From contig JAJFUQ010000180.1 in assembly GCA_021372355.1 (NCBI GenBank), positions 33,985-97,984 of the forward strand: DNA of 64,000 nucleotides, read 5' to 3'. The DNA is from Nocardiaceae bacterium. Its GTDB lineage: Bacteria; Actinomycetota; Actinomycetes; Mycobacteriales; Mycobacteriaceae. The translations under genes and the position numbers were made by a program. Below are positions 44,569 through 53,700 of this stretch, in pieces (within the stretch, counting starts at the first letter, position 1; every line of letters begins with the position of its first letter). A model generated the notes under the pieces. The model saw nothing but the letters and a program-made list of their open reading frames with translations. It searched no databases and had not been told where the DNA came from.

Positions 44569-45644
44569 GCATTGCCAATCCCGTTCACCGTCCCTGGCGC
44601 GGTCTGATCGAGGAGTATCGCGACCGCCTGCCGGTCGGACCGGATTGGAAGACGGTGACGCTGCGCGAGGGTGGCACGCCGTTGCTTCCCGCCGGGCACC
44701 TGTCCGAACTCACCGGCTGCGAGGTGTACCTCAAGGTCGAGGGCCTGAACCCGACCGGTTCGTTCAAGGACCGCGGTATGACGATGGCGGTCACCGACGC
44801 GATCGCGCGCGGCCAGCGCGCGGTGCTGTGTGCTTCGACGGGAAACACCTCGGCCTCGGCCGCGGCCTACGCGGCTCGGGCCGGCATCACGAGTGCCGTT
44901 CTGATCCCGGCTGGCAAGATCGCCATGGGCAAGCTCGCCCAGGCAGTCATGCACGGCGCCAAGATCATTCAGGTCGATGGCAACTTCGACGACTGCCTCG
45001 AGCTGGCTCAGAAGGCGACCTCTGAGAACCCCTCGATCGCGCTGGTCAACTCGGTGAACCCGGTCCGCATCGAAGGCCAGAAGACCGCAGCGTTCGAGAT
45101 CTGCGACGCTCTGGGCCGCGCTCCGGACGTCCACGCGCTTCCCGTGGGCAACGCCGGGAATATCACGGCGTACTGGAAGGGTTATTCGGAGTACTTCGCC
45201 GATGGCCTCACCACGCAGCGTCCGCGCATGCTCGGCGTGCAGGCTGCAGGCGCAGCCCCGCTGGTCAACGGTGCTCCGGTCAAGAACCCGGAGACCATCG
45301 CGACCGCCATTCGCATCGGTTCGCCGGCCTCCTGGGACGGTGCGGTCAACGCCAGGAACGAGTCGGATGGTGCGTTCCGTGCGGCCACTGACGACGAGAT
45401 CCTCGAGGCCTACCGGCTGATCGCCAAGACTGAAGGTGTCTTCGTCGAGCCGGCGTCGGCAGCGAGTGTCGCGGGGCTTCTCGCGGCGCGCAAGGAAGGC
45501 TGGCTCGATGCCGGTCTCACCGTCGTCTGCACCGTGACCGGAAACGGACTCAAGGACCCGGACACTGCGCTCCTGAGCATGCCCCACGTGCAGCCGATTC
45601 CGGTCGACCCCTCGGCGGTCGTCGCGGCGCTCGGCCTGGCCTGA
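44565..45644 (+). CDS. thrC: Threonine synthase
   Basis: The 359-residue PLP enzyme converts O-phosphohomoserine to threonine. The PLP lysine lies in [14 protein letters not shown] near residue 66. The phosphate loop is [11 protein letters not shown], with [12 protein letters not shown] near 195. It is the short actinobacterial class. Its start overlaps hom by ATGA and it is followed 20 bp later by thrB, completing the pathway. Confidence 0.97.
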   Translation: MSIANPVHRPWRGLIEEYRDRLPVGPDWKTVTLREGGTPLLPAGHLSELTGCEVYLKVEGLNPTGSFKDRGMTMAVTDAIARGQRAVLCASTGNTSASAAAYAARAGITSAVLIPAGKIAMGKLAQAVMHGAKIIQVDGNFDDCLELAQKATSENPSIALVNSVNPVRIEGQKTAAFEICDALGRAPDVHALPVGNAGNITAYWKGYSEYFADGLTTQRPRMLGVQAAGAAPLVNGAPVKNPETIATAIRIGSPASWDGAVNARNESDGAFRAATDDEILEAYRLIAKTEGVFVEPASAASVAGLLAARKEGWLDAGLTVVCTVTGNGLKDPDTALLSMPHVQPIPVDPSAVVAALGLA

Positions 45645-45664
45645 GCGTCGAAGCGAGAACACGG

Positions 45665-46588
45665 ATGACGGTGCAGCTTCCCAGCGGTCTCAATGTGACC
45701 GCGCGCGTTCCGGCGTCGAGCGCCAACCTCGGCCCGGGATTCGACAGCCTCGGCTTGGCGTTGTCGCTCTACGACGAGATCTCGGTGACGACGACCGACG
45801 GTGGACTGTCCGTCGAGGTCGAGGGAGAAGGCGCGGGAGATGTTCCGGCAGACGCTTCGCACCTCGTCGTCCGTGCGATCGAGCGCGGTTTCGAGGCTCT
45901 CGGGGTCCAGGCTTCCGGCATGAATGTCCTGTGCCGGAACAAGATTCCACACTCTCGCGGGCTTGGCTCGTCGGCGTCTGCGGTGGTTGGCGGTCTTGCT
46001 GCGGCAGAGGCTCTGGCGAAGAAATTCGACTCGACGCTCGAACTCGGGCCCGAGCTCCTGGTACAGCTGTCGTCAGAGTTCGAAGGGCACCCCGACAACG
46101 CGGCCGCCAGCGTTCTCGGTGGCGTCGTCGTGTCGTGGACCGAAGAGATCGACGGTGCTGCCAAATTCTCGGCGGTCCGCGTCGAACCGCACCCTGACTT
46201 GCGGCTTATCGTCCTCGTCCCGACCTTCCGGTCGTCGACGGCGCAGACCCGCGGGATCCTGCCGCCGATGGTCCCGCACAAGGATGCGTCCTTCAACGTG
46301 AGCCGGGCGGCGCTTTCCGTCGTGGCGCTCACGCAGCGTCCGGATCTGCTCATGGCGGCAACGGAAGACCGACTTCACCAGGGATACCGTGCAAGTGCAC
46401 TGCCGATCACCACACGGTGGATTGCGGCTCTGCGGAAAGCAGGAATCCCCGCAGTGGTGTCTGGTGCGGGGCCCACAGTCCTCGCCTTCAGCCAGACGTC
46501 GATGCCTGACGCACTGCGCATCGAGATCGAGGCGGAGGGCCTCACTGTTCTGGAATTGCCGATCTCCGATGGGGTTTCGGCGGGTTAA
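45665..46588 (+). CDS. thrB: Homoserine kinase
   Basis: This 307-residue GHMP kinase phosphorylates homoserine, feeding ThrC. Motif 1 is [16 protein letters not shown] near 16. The ATP loop is [20 protein letters not shown] near 97. Motif 3 is [10 protein letters not shown] near 275. It is the last gene of the argS-lysA-hom-thrC-thrB run. A 320 bp region with the rho promoter follows. Confidence 0.97.
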   Translation: MTVQLPSGLNVTARVPASSANLGPGFDSLGLALSLYDEISVTTTDGGLSVEVEGEGAGDVPADASHLVVRAIERGFEALGVQASGMNVLCRNKIPHSRGLGSSASAVVGGLAAAEALAKKFDSTLELGPELLVQLSSEFEGHPDNAAASVLGGVVVSWTEEIDGAAKFSAVRVEPHPDLRLIVLVPTFRSSTAQTRGILPPMVPHKDASFNVSRAALSVVALTQRPDLLMAATEDRLHQGYRASALPITTRWIAALRKAGIPAVVSGAGPTVLAFSQTSMPDALRIEIEAEGLTVLELPISDGVSAG

Positions 46589-46910
46589 ACCGAGTCAAAC
46601 TGCCGATTTTTTACGGCAAAAGGCTGATTTACTGCGTGTTTGTTGCCGGGAATTTGGTGTGGGGCTATTCTGTCGGTGTCCGCACACCGTGCGCGTTCGA
46701 ATCGGTTTTCACCCGGGCAGCAATCCACTTGATGTTTTCGAGGATTGTGCCGAGCCGGACCAGTTCTCTGTGGCAGCTCGTTGGTAGTCGCCACGAAAAG
46801 GAAAATTCGACACGCCCGCATGAAAGATGCGTGACATATCCGGGCTCAGCATGAACTGGGCTCGCCGAAACCTTGCCGATCAAACGAAGGCAGGGAAGGA
46901 AAGGACATCC
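46589..46910 (+). other. thrB-rho gap with rho promoter and long leader
   Basis: Beyond the promoter at 46643-46671, the transcribed leader of about 230 bases holds a small hairpin GGTGT-CCGC-ACACC (46675-46688) and a four-codon frame ATG AAA GAT GCG TGA (46820-46834) that lies in another hairpin (CGCAT-GAAAG-ATGCG). An in-frame ATG at 46851 could extend Rho by 20 residues. Rho is often autoregulated through its leader. Confidence 0.5.
46643..46671 (+). promoter_or_regulatory. rho promoter (SigA type)
   Basis: TTGCCG (46643-46648) and TATTCT (46666-46671) are separated by exactly 17 bp and lie in a locally AT-richer stretch, about 240 bases before the rho start codon. Confidence 0.6.
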
Positions 46911-48944
46911 GTGACCGATACGGACTTGGTCGCAACCTCTGCTTCTGAGACGATTTCTGGCCTCCCGGTGCCGCAGCTTCGATCGCTTGCTGGCCAGTTG
47001 GGAATCAAAGGCACGTCTGCGATGCGTAAAGACGCCTTGATCGCCGCGATCAACGAACGTCAAGCAGGTTCTGCGCCCCGAAAGCCGGCCCACGACAATC
47101 CCGCTCCGGCAGAGGCTCCGGCCGCCGAAGTAGTTACCGGTTCCGCGCCTCAGGCGGAGGTTCCGGCACCGCAGGCGGAGGCTCCGGCACCGCAGGCGGA
47201 GTCGGCTGCCGATGGGGCGGACCGTGAAGACGGTGCTCCCCGTCAGCGTCAGCGCCAGCGTCGTGGTGCTTCGCGCCAGGCTGGTTCTCCGGAATCGCAG
47301 ACGCCCGGCGACGATGCACCGGCGGCGGAAGCAACCGGCGAGAAGCCGGCCGACCAGCCGAAGTCTGAGGACTCGACCCCGAACGACAAGCCCGCTGAGG
47401 GCGGCGAGCGTCCGCGCCGGGAGCGTGGACCTCGCGAGGAAAACCGCTCTGAGGGTGGCAACCGTGAGGGTGGCCAGAACCAGGGCGGCCAGCAGCGTGA
47501 CGGTGGAAACCGTGAGCGTGGCGAAGGCGGCAACCGGGAAGGCGGCCAGCAGCGCGAAGGCGGCAACCGCGAGCGTGGCGAAGGCAACCGCGAACGCGGT
47601 GAAGGAAACCGCAACCAGGGCGGCCAGCGTAACCAGGGCGGCGGCCAGAACCAGGGCGGCGGCCAGGGCAACCAGGGTAACCAGGGGCCCGACGACGACG
47701 ACGAAGGTCGCGGCGGACGCCGCGGACGCCGGTTCCGCGAGCGCCGTCGTGGCAACCGCGGCGAAGCCGGCCCCAACGCCGAGCCCGAGATCCGCGAGGA
47801 CGACGTCCTGCAGCCGGTAGCCGGCATCCTGGACGTCCTCGACAATTACGCGTTCGTGCGCACCTCGGGCTACCTGCCCGGGCCGAACGACGTCTACGTC
47901 TCGATGAACATGGTCCGCAAGTCGGGCCTTCGTCGCGGTGACGCCGTCACCGGCGCTGTTCGTGCAGCTCGCGAAGGTGAGCAGTCGAATCAGCGCCAGA
48001 AGTTCGACCCGCTCGTTCGCCTCGACACGATCAACGGGGGAGACATCGAGACGGCCAAGCGTCGTCCCGAGTTCCAGAAGCTCACGCCGCTCTACCCGAA
48101 CACGCGTCTGCGTCTCGAGACCCAGCAGAACAAGCTGACGACCCGCATCATCGACCTGATCATGCCGATCGGTAAGGGGCAGCGCGCGCTCATCGTGTCG
48201 CCGCCGAAGGCCGGTAAGACCACGATCCTGCAGGACATCGCGAACGCGATCGCGACGAACAACCCCGAGTGCTACCTCATGGTCGTTCTCGTGGACGAGC
48301 GTCCTGAGGAAGTCACCGACATGCAGCGTTCGGTCAAGGGCGAGGTCATCTCCTCGACGTTTGACCGGCCGCCGTCAGACCACACGGCCGTCGCCGAGCT
48401 CGCCATCGAGCGCGCAAAGCGCCTGGTCGAGATGGGTAAGGACGTCGTCGTTCTGCTCGACTCGATCACCCGTCTGGGCCGTGCGTACAACAACTCGTCG
48501 CCTGCATCGGGCCGAATTCTGTCCGGTGGTGTTGACTCGACCGCTCTGTACCCGCCGAAGCGCTTCCTCGGTGCGGCGCGAAACATCGAGAACGGTGGAT
48601 CGCTCACGATCATCGCGACCGCGATGGTCGAGACCGGTTCGACCGGTGACACGGTCATCTTCGAAGAGTTCAAGGGAACGGGTAACGCCGAACTCAAGCT
48701 CGACCGCAAGATCGCCGAGCGCCGCGTCTTCCCGGCGGTGGACGTCAACCCGTCCGGTACCCGTAAGGACGAGCTGCTGCTGAGCCCGGAAGAGTTCGGC
48801 ATCGTGCACAAGCTCCGTCGCGTGCTCTCGGGCCTCGACTCGCACCAGGCGATCGACCTGCTGGTCGACCGTTTGCGCAAGACGAAGAACAACTACGAGT
48901 TCCTCATGACCGTGTCGAAGAACGCGCCCGGAGCGGACGAGTAA
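46911..48944 (+). CDS. rho: Transcription termination factor Rho with large disordered insertion
   Basis: This 677-residue hexameric RNA helicase ends transcription. The Rho_N domain (LPVPQLRSLAGQLGIKGTSAMRKDALIAAI) is at about 17-50. A 230-residue low-complexity region follows: Ala/Pro/Glu repeats, then Asn/Gly/Arg/Gln/Glu repeats. The cold-shock RNA-binding domain (ILDVLDNYAFVRTSGYL) comes next, near 305. Then come the ATPase with Walker A PPKAGKTT near 435, VVLLDSITRLGRAYN and the Q/R-loop region. GTG 46911 has a GGAAAGGA ribosome site and starts with TDTDL like mycobacterial Rho. Confidence 0.97.
   Translation: MTDTDLVATSASETISGLPVPQLRSLAGQLGIKGTSAMRKDALIAAINERQAGSAPRKPAHDNPAPAEAPAAEVVTGSAPQAEVPAPQAEAPAPQAESAADGADREDGAPRQRQRQRRGASRQAGSPESQTPGDDAPAAEATGEKPADQPKSEDSTPNDKPAEGGERPRRERGPREENRSEGGNREGGQNQGGQQRDGGNRERGEGGNREGGQQREGGNRERGEGNRERGEGNRNQGGQRNQGGGQNQGGGQGNQGNQGPDDDDEGRGGRRGRRFRERRRGNRGEAGPNAEPEIREDDVLQPVAGILDVLDNYAFVRTSGYLPGPNDVYVSMNMVRKSGLRRGDAVTGAVRAAREGEQSNQRQKFDPLVRLDTINGGDIETAKRRPEFQKLTPLYPNTRLRLETQQNKLTTRIIDLIMPIGKGQRALIVSPPKAGKTTILQDIANAIATNNPECYLMVVLVDERPEEVTDMQRSVKGEVISSTFDRPPSDHTAVAELAIERAKRLVEMGKDVVVLLDSITRLGRAYNNSSPASGRILSGGVDSTALYPPKRFLGAARNIENGGSLTIIATAMVETGSTGDTVIFEEFKGTGNAELKLDRKIAERRVFPAVDVNPSGTRKDELLLSPEEFGIVHKLRRVLSGLDSHQAIDLLVDRLRKTKNNYEFLMTVSKNAPGADE
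47151..47201 (+). repeat. 21-base tandem repeat in rho (Ala-Pro-Gln-Ala-Glu units)
   Basis: About 2.4 copies of a 21-base unit beginning CAGGCGGAGG encode PQAEVPA, PQAEAPA and so on, at the start of the disordered insertion. Confidence 0.75.
47451..47687 (+). repeat. Degenerate tandem repeats in rho (Asn/Gly/Gln/Arg-rich)
   Basis: Short units such as GGNREGG, GGQQREGG, GNRERGEG and GGQNQGG repeat over about 79 codons. The DNA repeats as well as the protein, so the tract should vary in length among strains. Confidence 0.8.
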
Positions 48945-48956
48945 CCAAGGCAGGAA

Positions 48957-48998
48957 TTAATCGGTGGCTGTCGGTGTTCCACCACAGCCATCGATTAA
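48957..48998 (+). terminator. Hairpin between rho and rpmE
   Basis: A 15-pair stem (48957-48971 with 48984-48998, one G-U pair) closes a 12-base loop just after the rho stop. No T-run follows, so it may be a processing or attenuation site rather than a full terminator. Confidence 0.6.
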
Positions 48999-49100
48999 CA
49001 GCTCAGCTGCCGAAACTGGCATACTGAGCCGTCGACAAGTCCGGTTCCGGTTCACGTGAACGAAGAGCGTCACGACCCGGCGACCATTGAAAGGGACACC

Positions 49101-49325
49101 ATGAAGGCCGATATCCACCCCGAGTACGTCGCCACCACCGTCACCTGCGGTTGCGGTGCCACGTTCGAGACCCGCAGCACGAAGAAGTCGGGCCAGATCC
49201 ACGTCGAGGTCTGCTCGCAGTGCCACCCGTTCTACACCGGTAAGCAGAAGATCCTCGACACCGGTGGTCGCGTCGCGAAGTTCGAGGCGCGCTACGGCAA
49301 GCGTCCGGCTCGCAACGCCAAGTAG
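49101..49325 (+). CDS. rpmE: Ribosomal protein L31 (zinc-binding form)
   Basis: This 74-residue large-subunit protein starts [10 protein letters not shown] and shows the zinc Cys of the C+ form: TCGCG near 16-18 and [14 protein letters not shown] near 37-40. An AAGGGAC ribosome site precedes ATG 49101. It lies between rho and prfA, as in mycobacteria. The Cys-containing form is expected when zinc is sufficient; the Cys-free paralogue is not in this window. Confidence 0.96.
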   Translation: MKADIHPEYVATTVTCGCGATFETRSTKKSGQIHVEVCSQCHPFYTGKQKILDTGGRVAKFEARYGKRPARNAK

Positions 49326-49333
49326 CTTCCTCT

Positions 49334-49367
49334 CACGAGCCCGGTCTGATTCCAGACCGGGCTCGTG
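49334..49367 (+). terminator. Strong hairpin after rpmE
   Basis: CACGAGCCCGGTCTG pairs perfectly with its complement across the loop ATTC, a 15-pair GC-rich stem nine bases after the rpmE stop. Only a weak T stretch follows, as often in actinobacteria. Confidence 0.8.
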
Positions 49368-49433
49368 CGTCATTCTGGGGTCTCCTGTGGATCCTAGAGA
49401 CATAGCAACTTCTCACGCGGAGCACTCATAACC

Positions 49434-50507
49434 ATGGCAACCAACCCCTCGGCCATCGACGATGTCCTCGCCGAATACTCCGGTCTCGAGCAGCAGATGT
49501 CGGATCCGTCGCTGCACAACGACACGACGGCTGCACGCCGCATCGGCAAGCGGTTCTCGCAACTCGCGCCGGTCATGGCGGCCTACCGCAAGCTCGAGGC
49601 GGCCAAAGACGACCTCGAAGCGGCCAAGGAACTCGCGGCCGACGATGCGTCGTTTGCCGCCGAAGTCCCGGTGTTGACGGCCCAGGTCGAGGAATTGGAA
49701 GCCACGCTCGCAGACCTCCTGGCTCCGCGTGACCCGCACGATGGCGACGACGTCGTCCTCGAGGTGAAGTCCGGTGAAGGTGGCGAGGAGTCGGCACTGT
49801 TCGCCGCCGACCTCGCACGTATGTACTTGCGATTCGCCGAGCGCCAGGGCTGGAAGGTCGACGTTCTCGACATCAACCAGTCTGATCTGGGCGGATACAA
49901 GGACGCGACGTTCTCGATCAAGGCGCGGGGCGACGGTCCGGACGGCGTGTGGTCGAAGTTCAAATTCGAGGGCGGCGTGCACCGCGTTCAGCGCGTGCCG
50001 GCCACCGAATCGCAGGGCCGCATCCACACCTCGGCCGCGGGTGTCCTGGTCTACCCGGAGCCGGAGGAGGTCGAAGAGGTCCAGATCGACGAGTCTGACC
50101 TGCGTATCGACGTCTATCGGTCGTCCGGAAAGGGCGGTCAGGGCGTTAACACGACCGACTCCGCCGTTCGCATCACCCACCTGCCCACAGGCATCGTCGT
50201 GACCTGCCAGAACGAGCGTTCGCAGCTCCAGAACAAGGCGCGCGCGATGCAGGTTCTCGCAGCGCGTCTGCAGGCCGCCGCGGAGGAGGCAGCGGAGGCT
50301 GAGGCGTCCGCCGACCGCGCGAACCAGATCCGTACGGTCGACCGCTCAGAGCGCATCCGCACCTACAACTTCCCAGAGAACCGGATCGCCGATCACCGGA
50401 TCGGGTTCAAGGCCTACAACCTCGACCAGGTTCTCAACGGTGACCTCGACGCGCTGTTCGACGCGCTCATCAAGGCGGACCGTGAGGCTCGACTCGCGGC
50501 GGAGTGA
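49434..50507 (+). CDS. prfA: Peptide chain release factor 1
   Basis: The 357-residue factor reads UAA and UAG and triggers peptide release. The codon-recognition PxT motif is [15 protein letters not shown] near 185, and the catalytic GGQ is in [17 protein letters not shown] near 230. Its Gln is the target of PrmC, encoded by the next gene, which overlaps the stop as TGATG. Length and the N-terminal coiled part ([19 protein letters not shown]) are typical. Confidence 0.97.
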   Translation: MATNPSAIDDVLAEYSGLEQQMSDPSLHNDTTAARRIGKRFSQLAPVMAAYRKLEAAKDDLEAAKELAADDASFAAEVPVLTAQVEELEATLADLLAPRDPHDGDDVVLEVKSGEGGEESALFAADLARMYLRFAERQGWKVDVLDINQSDLGGYKDATFSIKARGDGPDGVWSKFKFEGGVHRVQRVPATESQGRIHTSAAGVLVYPEPEEVEEVQIDESDLRIDVYRSSGKGGQGVNTTDSAVRITHLPTGIVVTCQNERSQLQNKARAMQVLAARLQAAAEEAAEAEASADRANQIRTVDRSERIRTYNFPENRIADHRIGFKAYNLDQVLNGDLDALFDALIKADREARLAAE

Positions 50508-51388
50508 TGGCCGCTGAGCGACGCGTCCGCGCGGTGATCGATGGCGCCTCGGCGCAGCTGTCGGCAGCGGGAGTGGCCAGTCCGGTCGTCGATGCGGAAG
50601 AACTCGCGGCTCTCGTCCTCGGAGTTTCCCGGATGAGGCTCATCCTCACGCCGACCATGTCGGAGTCTCAGTTCGAGCGTTTCACCGAACTCGTGAATCA
50701 ACGTGCGCAGCGAATTCCGTTGCAGCACATTGTCGGTTCTGCCGCGTTCGGCCCATTGCTGCTCGACGTCGGGCCCGGTGTCTTCACGCCCCGGCCGGAG
50801 ACCGAATGGCTCCTGGAATGGGTCGTCCGGGTTGCGCCCCCGAACGCCACGGTCCTCGACCTCTGCGCGGGTTCCGGCGCATTGGCGTTGGCAATCGCGC
50901 ACGTCCGACCGGACCTCACCGTTCACGCGGTGGAAGTCGACGACGATGCCATCGCGTGGACTCGCCGAAACGCAGATACCCGCGCACGAGCGGGGGACCG
51001 CCCGATCACGCTCCACCACGGCGACGTCACCGATTCCGCCCTTCTACCGGAACTCGACGGTCGCGTTGACGTCGTCGTCTCCAACCCGCCGTACATTCCG
51101 GATGCTGCGATTCTGGAGCCCGAGGTTGCCGACCACGACCCGGCGCAGGCATTGTTCGGGGGACAGGATGGTACGGACGTCATCGCCGCGATGGTTCCGA
51201 ACGTGGCGCGATGGTTGGTCGACCGAGGTGTCGTCGCCATCGAGCACGACGACACGAACGGTGACCGGTGTGTCCGCCTTCTGGAGTCCGACGGCCGATT
51301 CTCCGGCGTTTCCGCGCGTTTGGACCTGACTGGTAGACCAAGATTCGTCGTGGCGGAGCGACGACGGGAACGAGGAGGCTCAGCGTGA
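50507..51388 (+). CDS. prmC: Release-factor glutamine methyltransferase
   Basis: The 293-residue S-adenosylmethionine enzyme methylates the GGQ Gln of release factors. It shows TPRPETEWLLEW near 92, motif I VLDLCAGSGALALAIA near 113 and catalytic NPPY (VVSNPPYIP) near 185. ATG 50507 overlaps the prfA stop; a GTG one codon earlier is possible. The stop overlaps the next gene as GTGA, so substrate and modifying enzyme are co-expressed. Confidence 0.95.
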   Translation: MAAERRVRAVIDGASAQLSAAGVASPVVDAEELAALVLGVSRMRLILTPTMSESQFERFTELVNQRAQRIPLQHIVGSAAFGPLLLDVGPGVFTPRPETEWLLEWVVRVAPPNATVLDLCAGSGALALAIAHVRPDLTVHAVEVDDDAIAWTRRNADTRARAGDRPITLHHGDVTDSALLPELDGRVDVVVSNPPYIPDAAILEPEVADHDPAQALFGGQDGTDVIAAMVPNVARWLVDRGVVAIEHDDTNGDRCVRLLESDGRFSGVSARLDLTGRPRFVVAERRRERGGSA

Positions 51389-52044
51389 GTACTACCTACG
51401 ACTGCTCGAATCCGGCCGCACGCAAGGCCGGACTCGCGGCCGCCAAGCGCGCACTGCAGGCCGGCCAGCTGGCTGTCATCCCGACGGACACCCTCTATGG
51501 ACTCGCTGCTGACGCCTTCAGTCCAGAGGCAGTCGCGGGATTGCTGCAGGCGAAGGGCCGCGGACGGGATATGCCGGTCGCGGTTCTGGTTGGCTCGTGG
51601 CACACGATCGACGGACTGTCCCAGGGCGTGACTCCGCAGGCCCGCGAATTGATTCGGGCGTTCTGGCCAGGCGGACTGAGCCTCGTCGTTCGCCAGGCCC
51701 CGTCGCTGGCCTGGGATCTCGGAAACACGAACGGCTCGGTCATGGTCCGAATGCCGCTGCATCCGGTCGCGATCGAACTGCTGCGTGAGGTCGGGCCCCT
51801 GGCGACCTCGAGTGCGAACATCTCGGGTCAGCCGGCGGCGACGACCGCCGATCAGGCGAACGCTCAGCTCGGCGATCTGGTGTCCGTCTACCTGGACGGT
51901 GGCCCGTGCGTCACGGCCGTCGCCTCGACGATCGTCGACCTCACCGGCGATGCACCCCGAATTCTGCGCGAAGGCGCCGTGCCGACGTCGGCGGTGGCCG
52001 AGGTCCTCGGGATCCCCGCGGATTCTCTGGGAATGCCGCGTTGA
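51385..52044 (+). CDS. tsaC: L-threonylcarbamoyladenylate synthase (Sua5/YrdC/TsaC)
   Basis: The 219-residue enzyme makes threonylcarbamoyl-AMP from threonine, bicarbonate and ATP for t6A37 of ANN-reading tRNAs. The YrdC core shows AVIPTDTLYGLAADAF near 32, KGRGRDMPVAVLVGS near 60, PGGLSLVVR near 95 and TSSANISGQPA near 142. It lacks the C-terminal Sua5 domain. The GTG start overlaps prmC, and the stop overlaps the TTG start of wecA. Confidence 0.94.
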   Translation: MSTTYDCSNPAARKAGLAAAKRALQAGQLAVIPTDTLYGLAADAFSPEAVAGLLQAKGRGRDMPVAVLVGSWHTIDGLSQGVTPQARELIRAFWPGGLSLVVRQAPSLAWDLGNTNGSVMVRMPLHPVAIELLREVGPLATSSANISGQPAATTADQANAQLGDLVSVYLDGGPCVTAVASTIVDLTGDAPRILREGAVPTSAVAEVLGIPADSLGMPR

Positions 52045-53210
52045 CTTTCGCCGAGCCCGCGATCCTCGCCCTGCCGCCGGCCGGGGGAGGAGCAGGCGTC
52101 CCGATTCGCGAGCTCATGCTCGTGATGCTCACCGCAGCGGTGGTGACGTTCCTGGCGACCGGTGCGGTCCGCGTGCTGGCGATCCGATTCGGCGCGATCG
52201 CCGTTCCGCGTGACCGCGACGTGCACGTCGAGCCGATCCCACGTCTCGGTGGCGTGGGCATGTACGTCGGATTGGTTGCCGCACTTCTCTTCGCGCAGGA
52301 GCTGCCGGCTCTCACCCGTGGATTCGAATTCACGTCCGACATCCCGGCAGCGCTGGTCGCTGGGACGCTCATCGTCGTTGTGGGCATCATCGACGACCGG
52401 TGGGGTCTCGACGCGCTGACGAAGTTCGTCGGTCAGGTCACCGCTGCCGGCGTTCTGGTGGTGATGGGCGTGAGCTGGTTCATCCTCTACGTCCCGTTCG
52501 GCGGACAGGGCACCATCGTCCTCGACCAGCTTCAAGCGGGTCTCATCACCGTGCTGGTGACAGTCGTGATGATCAACGCGGTGAACTTCGTCGACGGACT
52601 CGACGGTCTTGCCGCCGGCGTGGGTTTCGTTGCGGCGACCGCGATCTTCGCGTTCTCGATCGGCCTGCTCAGCGAGCAAGGTGGCGATGTCAGCGTGTAT
52701 CCGCCGGCCCTCATCGCGGCGGCGCTCGCCGGATCATGCCTCGGATTTCTTCCGCACAACTTCCAGCCCGCGCGGATTTTCATGGGTGACTCCGGTTCGA
52801 TGCTGATCGGCCTGATGCTCGCGACGATTTCGACGAGCGCGTCCGGGCGTATTCCGCTCAATGCCTACGGCACGAGTGACATCGTCGGTTTGCTCTCTCC
52901 GCTGCTGCTGGTCGGCGCGGTCATGTTCATTCCCGTGCTCGATTTGCTCATGGCGATCATCCGACGGACACGCGCGGGGCGAAGCCCGTTTTCGCCCGAC
53001 AAAATGCACTTGCATCATCGACTGCTGCAATTGGGGCACTCGCACCGTCGAGTCGTACTGCTCATCTACCTATGGGTCGCGATTCTGGCGTTCGGTGCGG
53101 TCGGCACCGCCTGGCTGGACCTGCGTATCGTGATCGTTCTGGTCGCCGCTGGCCTGGTCTTCGCCCTCGTCGTCACCGTGGTTCCGTCGCTGAAGCAGAG
53201 AAATCTGTAG
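52041..53210 (+). CDS. wecA: Undecaprenyl/decaprenyl-phosphate N-acetylglucosaminyl-1-phosphate transferase
   Basis: This 389-residue membrane enzyme attaches GlcNAc-1-phosphate to polyprenyl phosphate, the first step of the arabinogalactan linker in mycolate bacteria. About eleven helices are visible, with the family motifs VGIIDDRWGLDALTKF near 115, NAVNFVDGLDGLAAG near 180, FMGDSGSMLIGL near 246 and the His-rich cytosolic DKMHLHHRLLQLGHSHRR near 320. TTG 52041 overlaps the tsaC stop and preserves the GVPIREL segment found near the start of mycobacterial Rfe; ATG 52116 would delete it. Confidence 0.94.
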   Translation: MTFAEPAILALPPAGGGAGVPIRELMLVMLTAAVVTFLATGAVRVLAIRFGAIAVPRDRDVHVEPIPRLGGVGMYVGLVAALLFAQELPALTRGFEFTSDIPAALVAGTLIVVVGIIDDRWGLDALTKFVGQVTAAGVLVVMGVSWFILYVPFGGQGTIVLDQLQAGLITVLVTVVMINAVNFVDGLDGLAAGVGFVAATAIFAFSIGLLSEQGGDVSVYPPALIAAALAGSCLGFLPHNFQPARIFMGDSGSMLIGLMLATISTSASGRIPLNAYGTSDIVGLLSPLLLVGAVMFIPVLDLLMAIIRRTRAGRSPFSPDKMHLHHRLLQLGHSHRRVVLLIYLWVAILAFGAVGTAWLDLRIVIVLVAAGLVFALVVTVVPSLKQRNL

Positions 53211-53483
53211 TACGTACGTACGGAATGTTTGGCTTCTCACAAGCCCGGGGGGTTTCCGGAGAGGGCAGACTACTACTACGCTGTGTAGCGGGCCACCTGA
53301 ACGGGTAAACAGTTTGTCAAAACGCTGTGATACCGTTTGCGTGCCTTGGCCCCAGGTACCTCCTGTGGCCATGACAGTCTGCTTGGACGTTTTTCTTCGT
53401 CGTCCGAAGCTGACTGCGACCGATTAGGAGCTTTTCGTGAGCGTTCTGCGCCCGTCGGCCGCGCACTAGACAGCGCTGTCGTC
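53211..53483 (+). other. Gap before the atp genes
   Basis: The region contains a small hairpin GGCTT-CTCAC-AAGCC (53229-53243), the stretch TGTGATACCGT near 53326-53336 that could serve as an extended -10 element, and a ten-codon frame at 53437-53469 with a near-ideal ribosome site. No convincing -35 is visible, so the atp promoter is unplaced. Confidence 0.45.
53437..53469 (+). CDS. Possible ten-codon leader peptide
   Basis: TAGGAG lies six bases before a GTG that opens the frame VSVLRPSAAH and a TAG stop. It is the best ribosome site in the region, yet it serves only this short frame. The true gene starts 15 bases after the stop with no ribosome site, so re-initiation is plausible. Confidence 0.4.
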   Translation: MSVLRPSAAH

Positions 53484-53687
53484 GTGCCGAGTGAATCACC
53501 GAGTCCACGTCAGTTGATCGGTCTTGGAGCGACCCTCGTAGGGTTCGTCGTTCTGGGACTAGTCGGCGGTATCGCGCTGGATTCGTGGCTGGATTCGACA
53601 CCGGTATGGACGATGGTCGGCTTGTTCTTGGGCGTGCTCGGCGCGGTTGGGACCGCGATCGGAGAACTCCGGAAATTCTTGAGATAG
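53484..53687 (+). CDS. Small AtpZ/AtpI-like membrane protein
   Basis: From GTG 53484 the product has 67 residues: a hydrophilic start (VPSESPSPRQL) and two membrane helices (LIGLGATLVGFVVLGLVGGIAL; TPVWTMVGLFLGVLGAVGTAIGEL) in a hairpin, the AtpZ pattern. Such proteins help assemble the c-ring or import Mg2+ for the ATP synthase. It occupies the first place of the atp operon. Upstream in-frame sequence is not protein-like. The start is uncertain. Confidence 0.72.
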   Translation: MPSESPSPRQLIGLGATLVGFVVLGLVGGIALDSWLDSTPVWTMVGLFLGVLGAVGTAIGELRKFLR

Positions 53688-53700
53688 GACCTAGCAGCTG

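Noticed and set aside
47451..47687. Repeats considered as a CRISPR array
   Set aside because: The repeats are short, in frame, without spacers and encode a low-complexity part of Rho.
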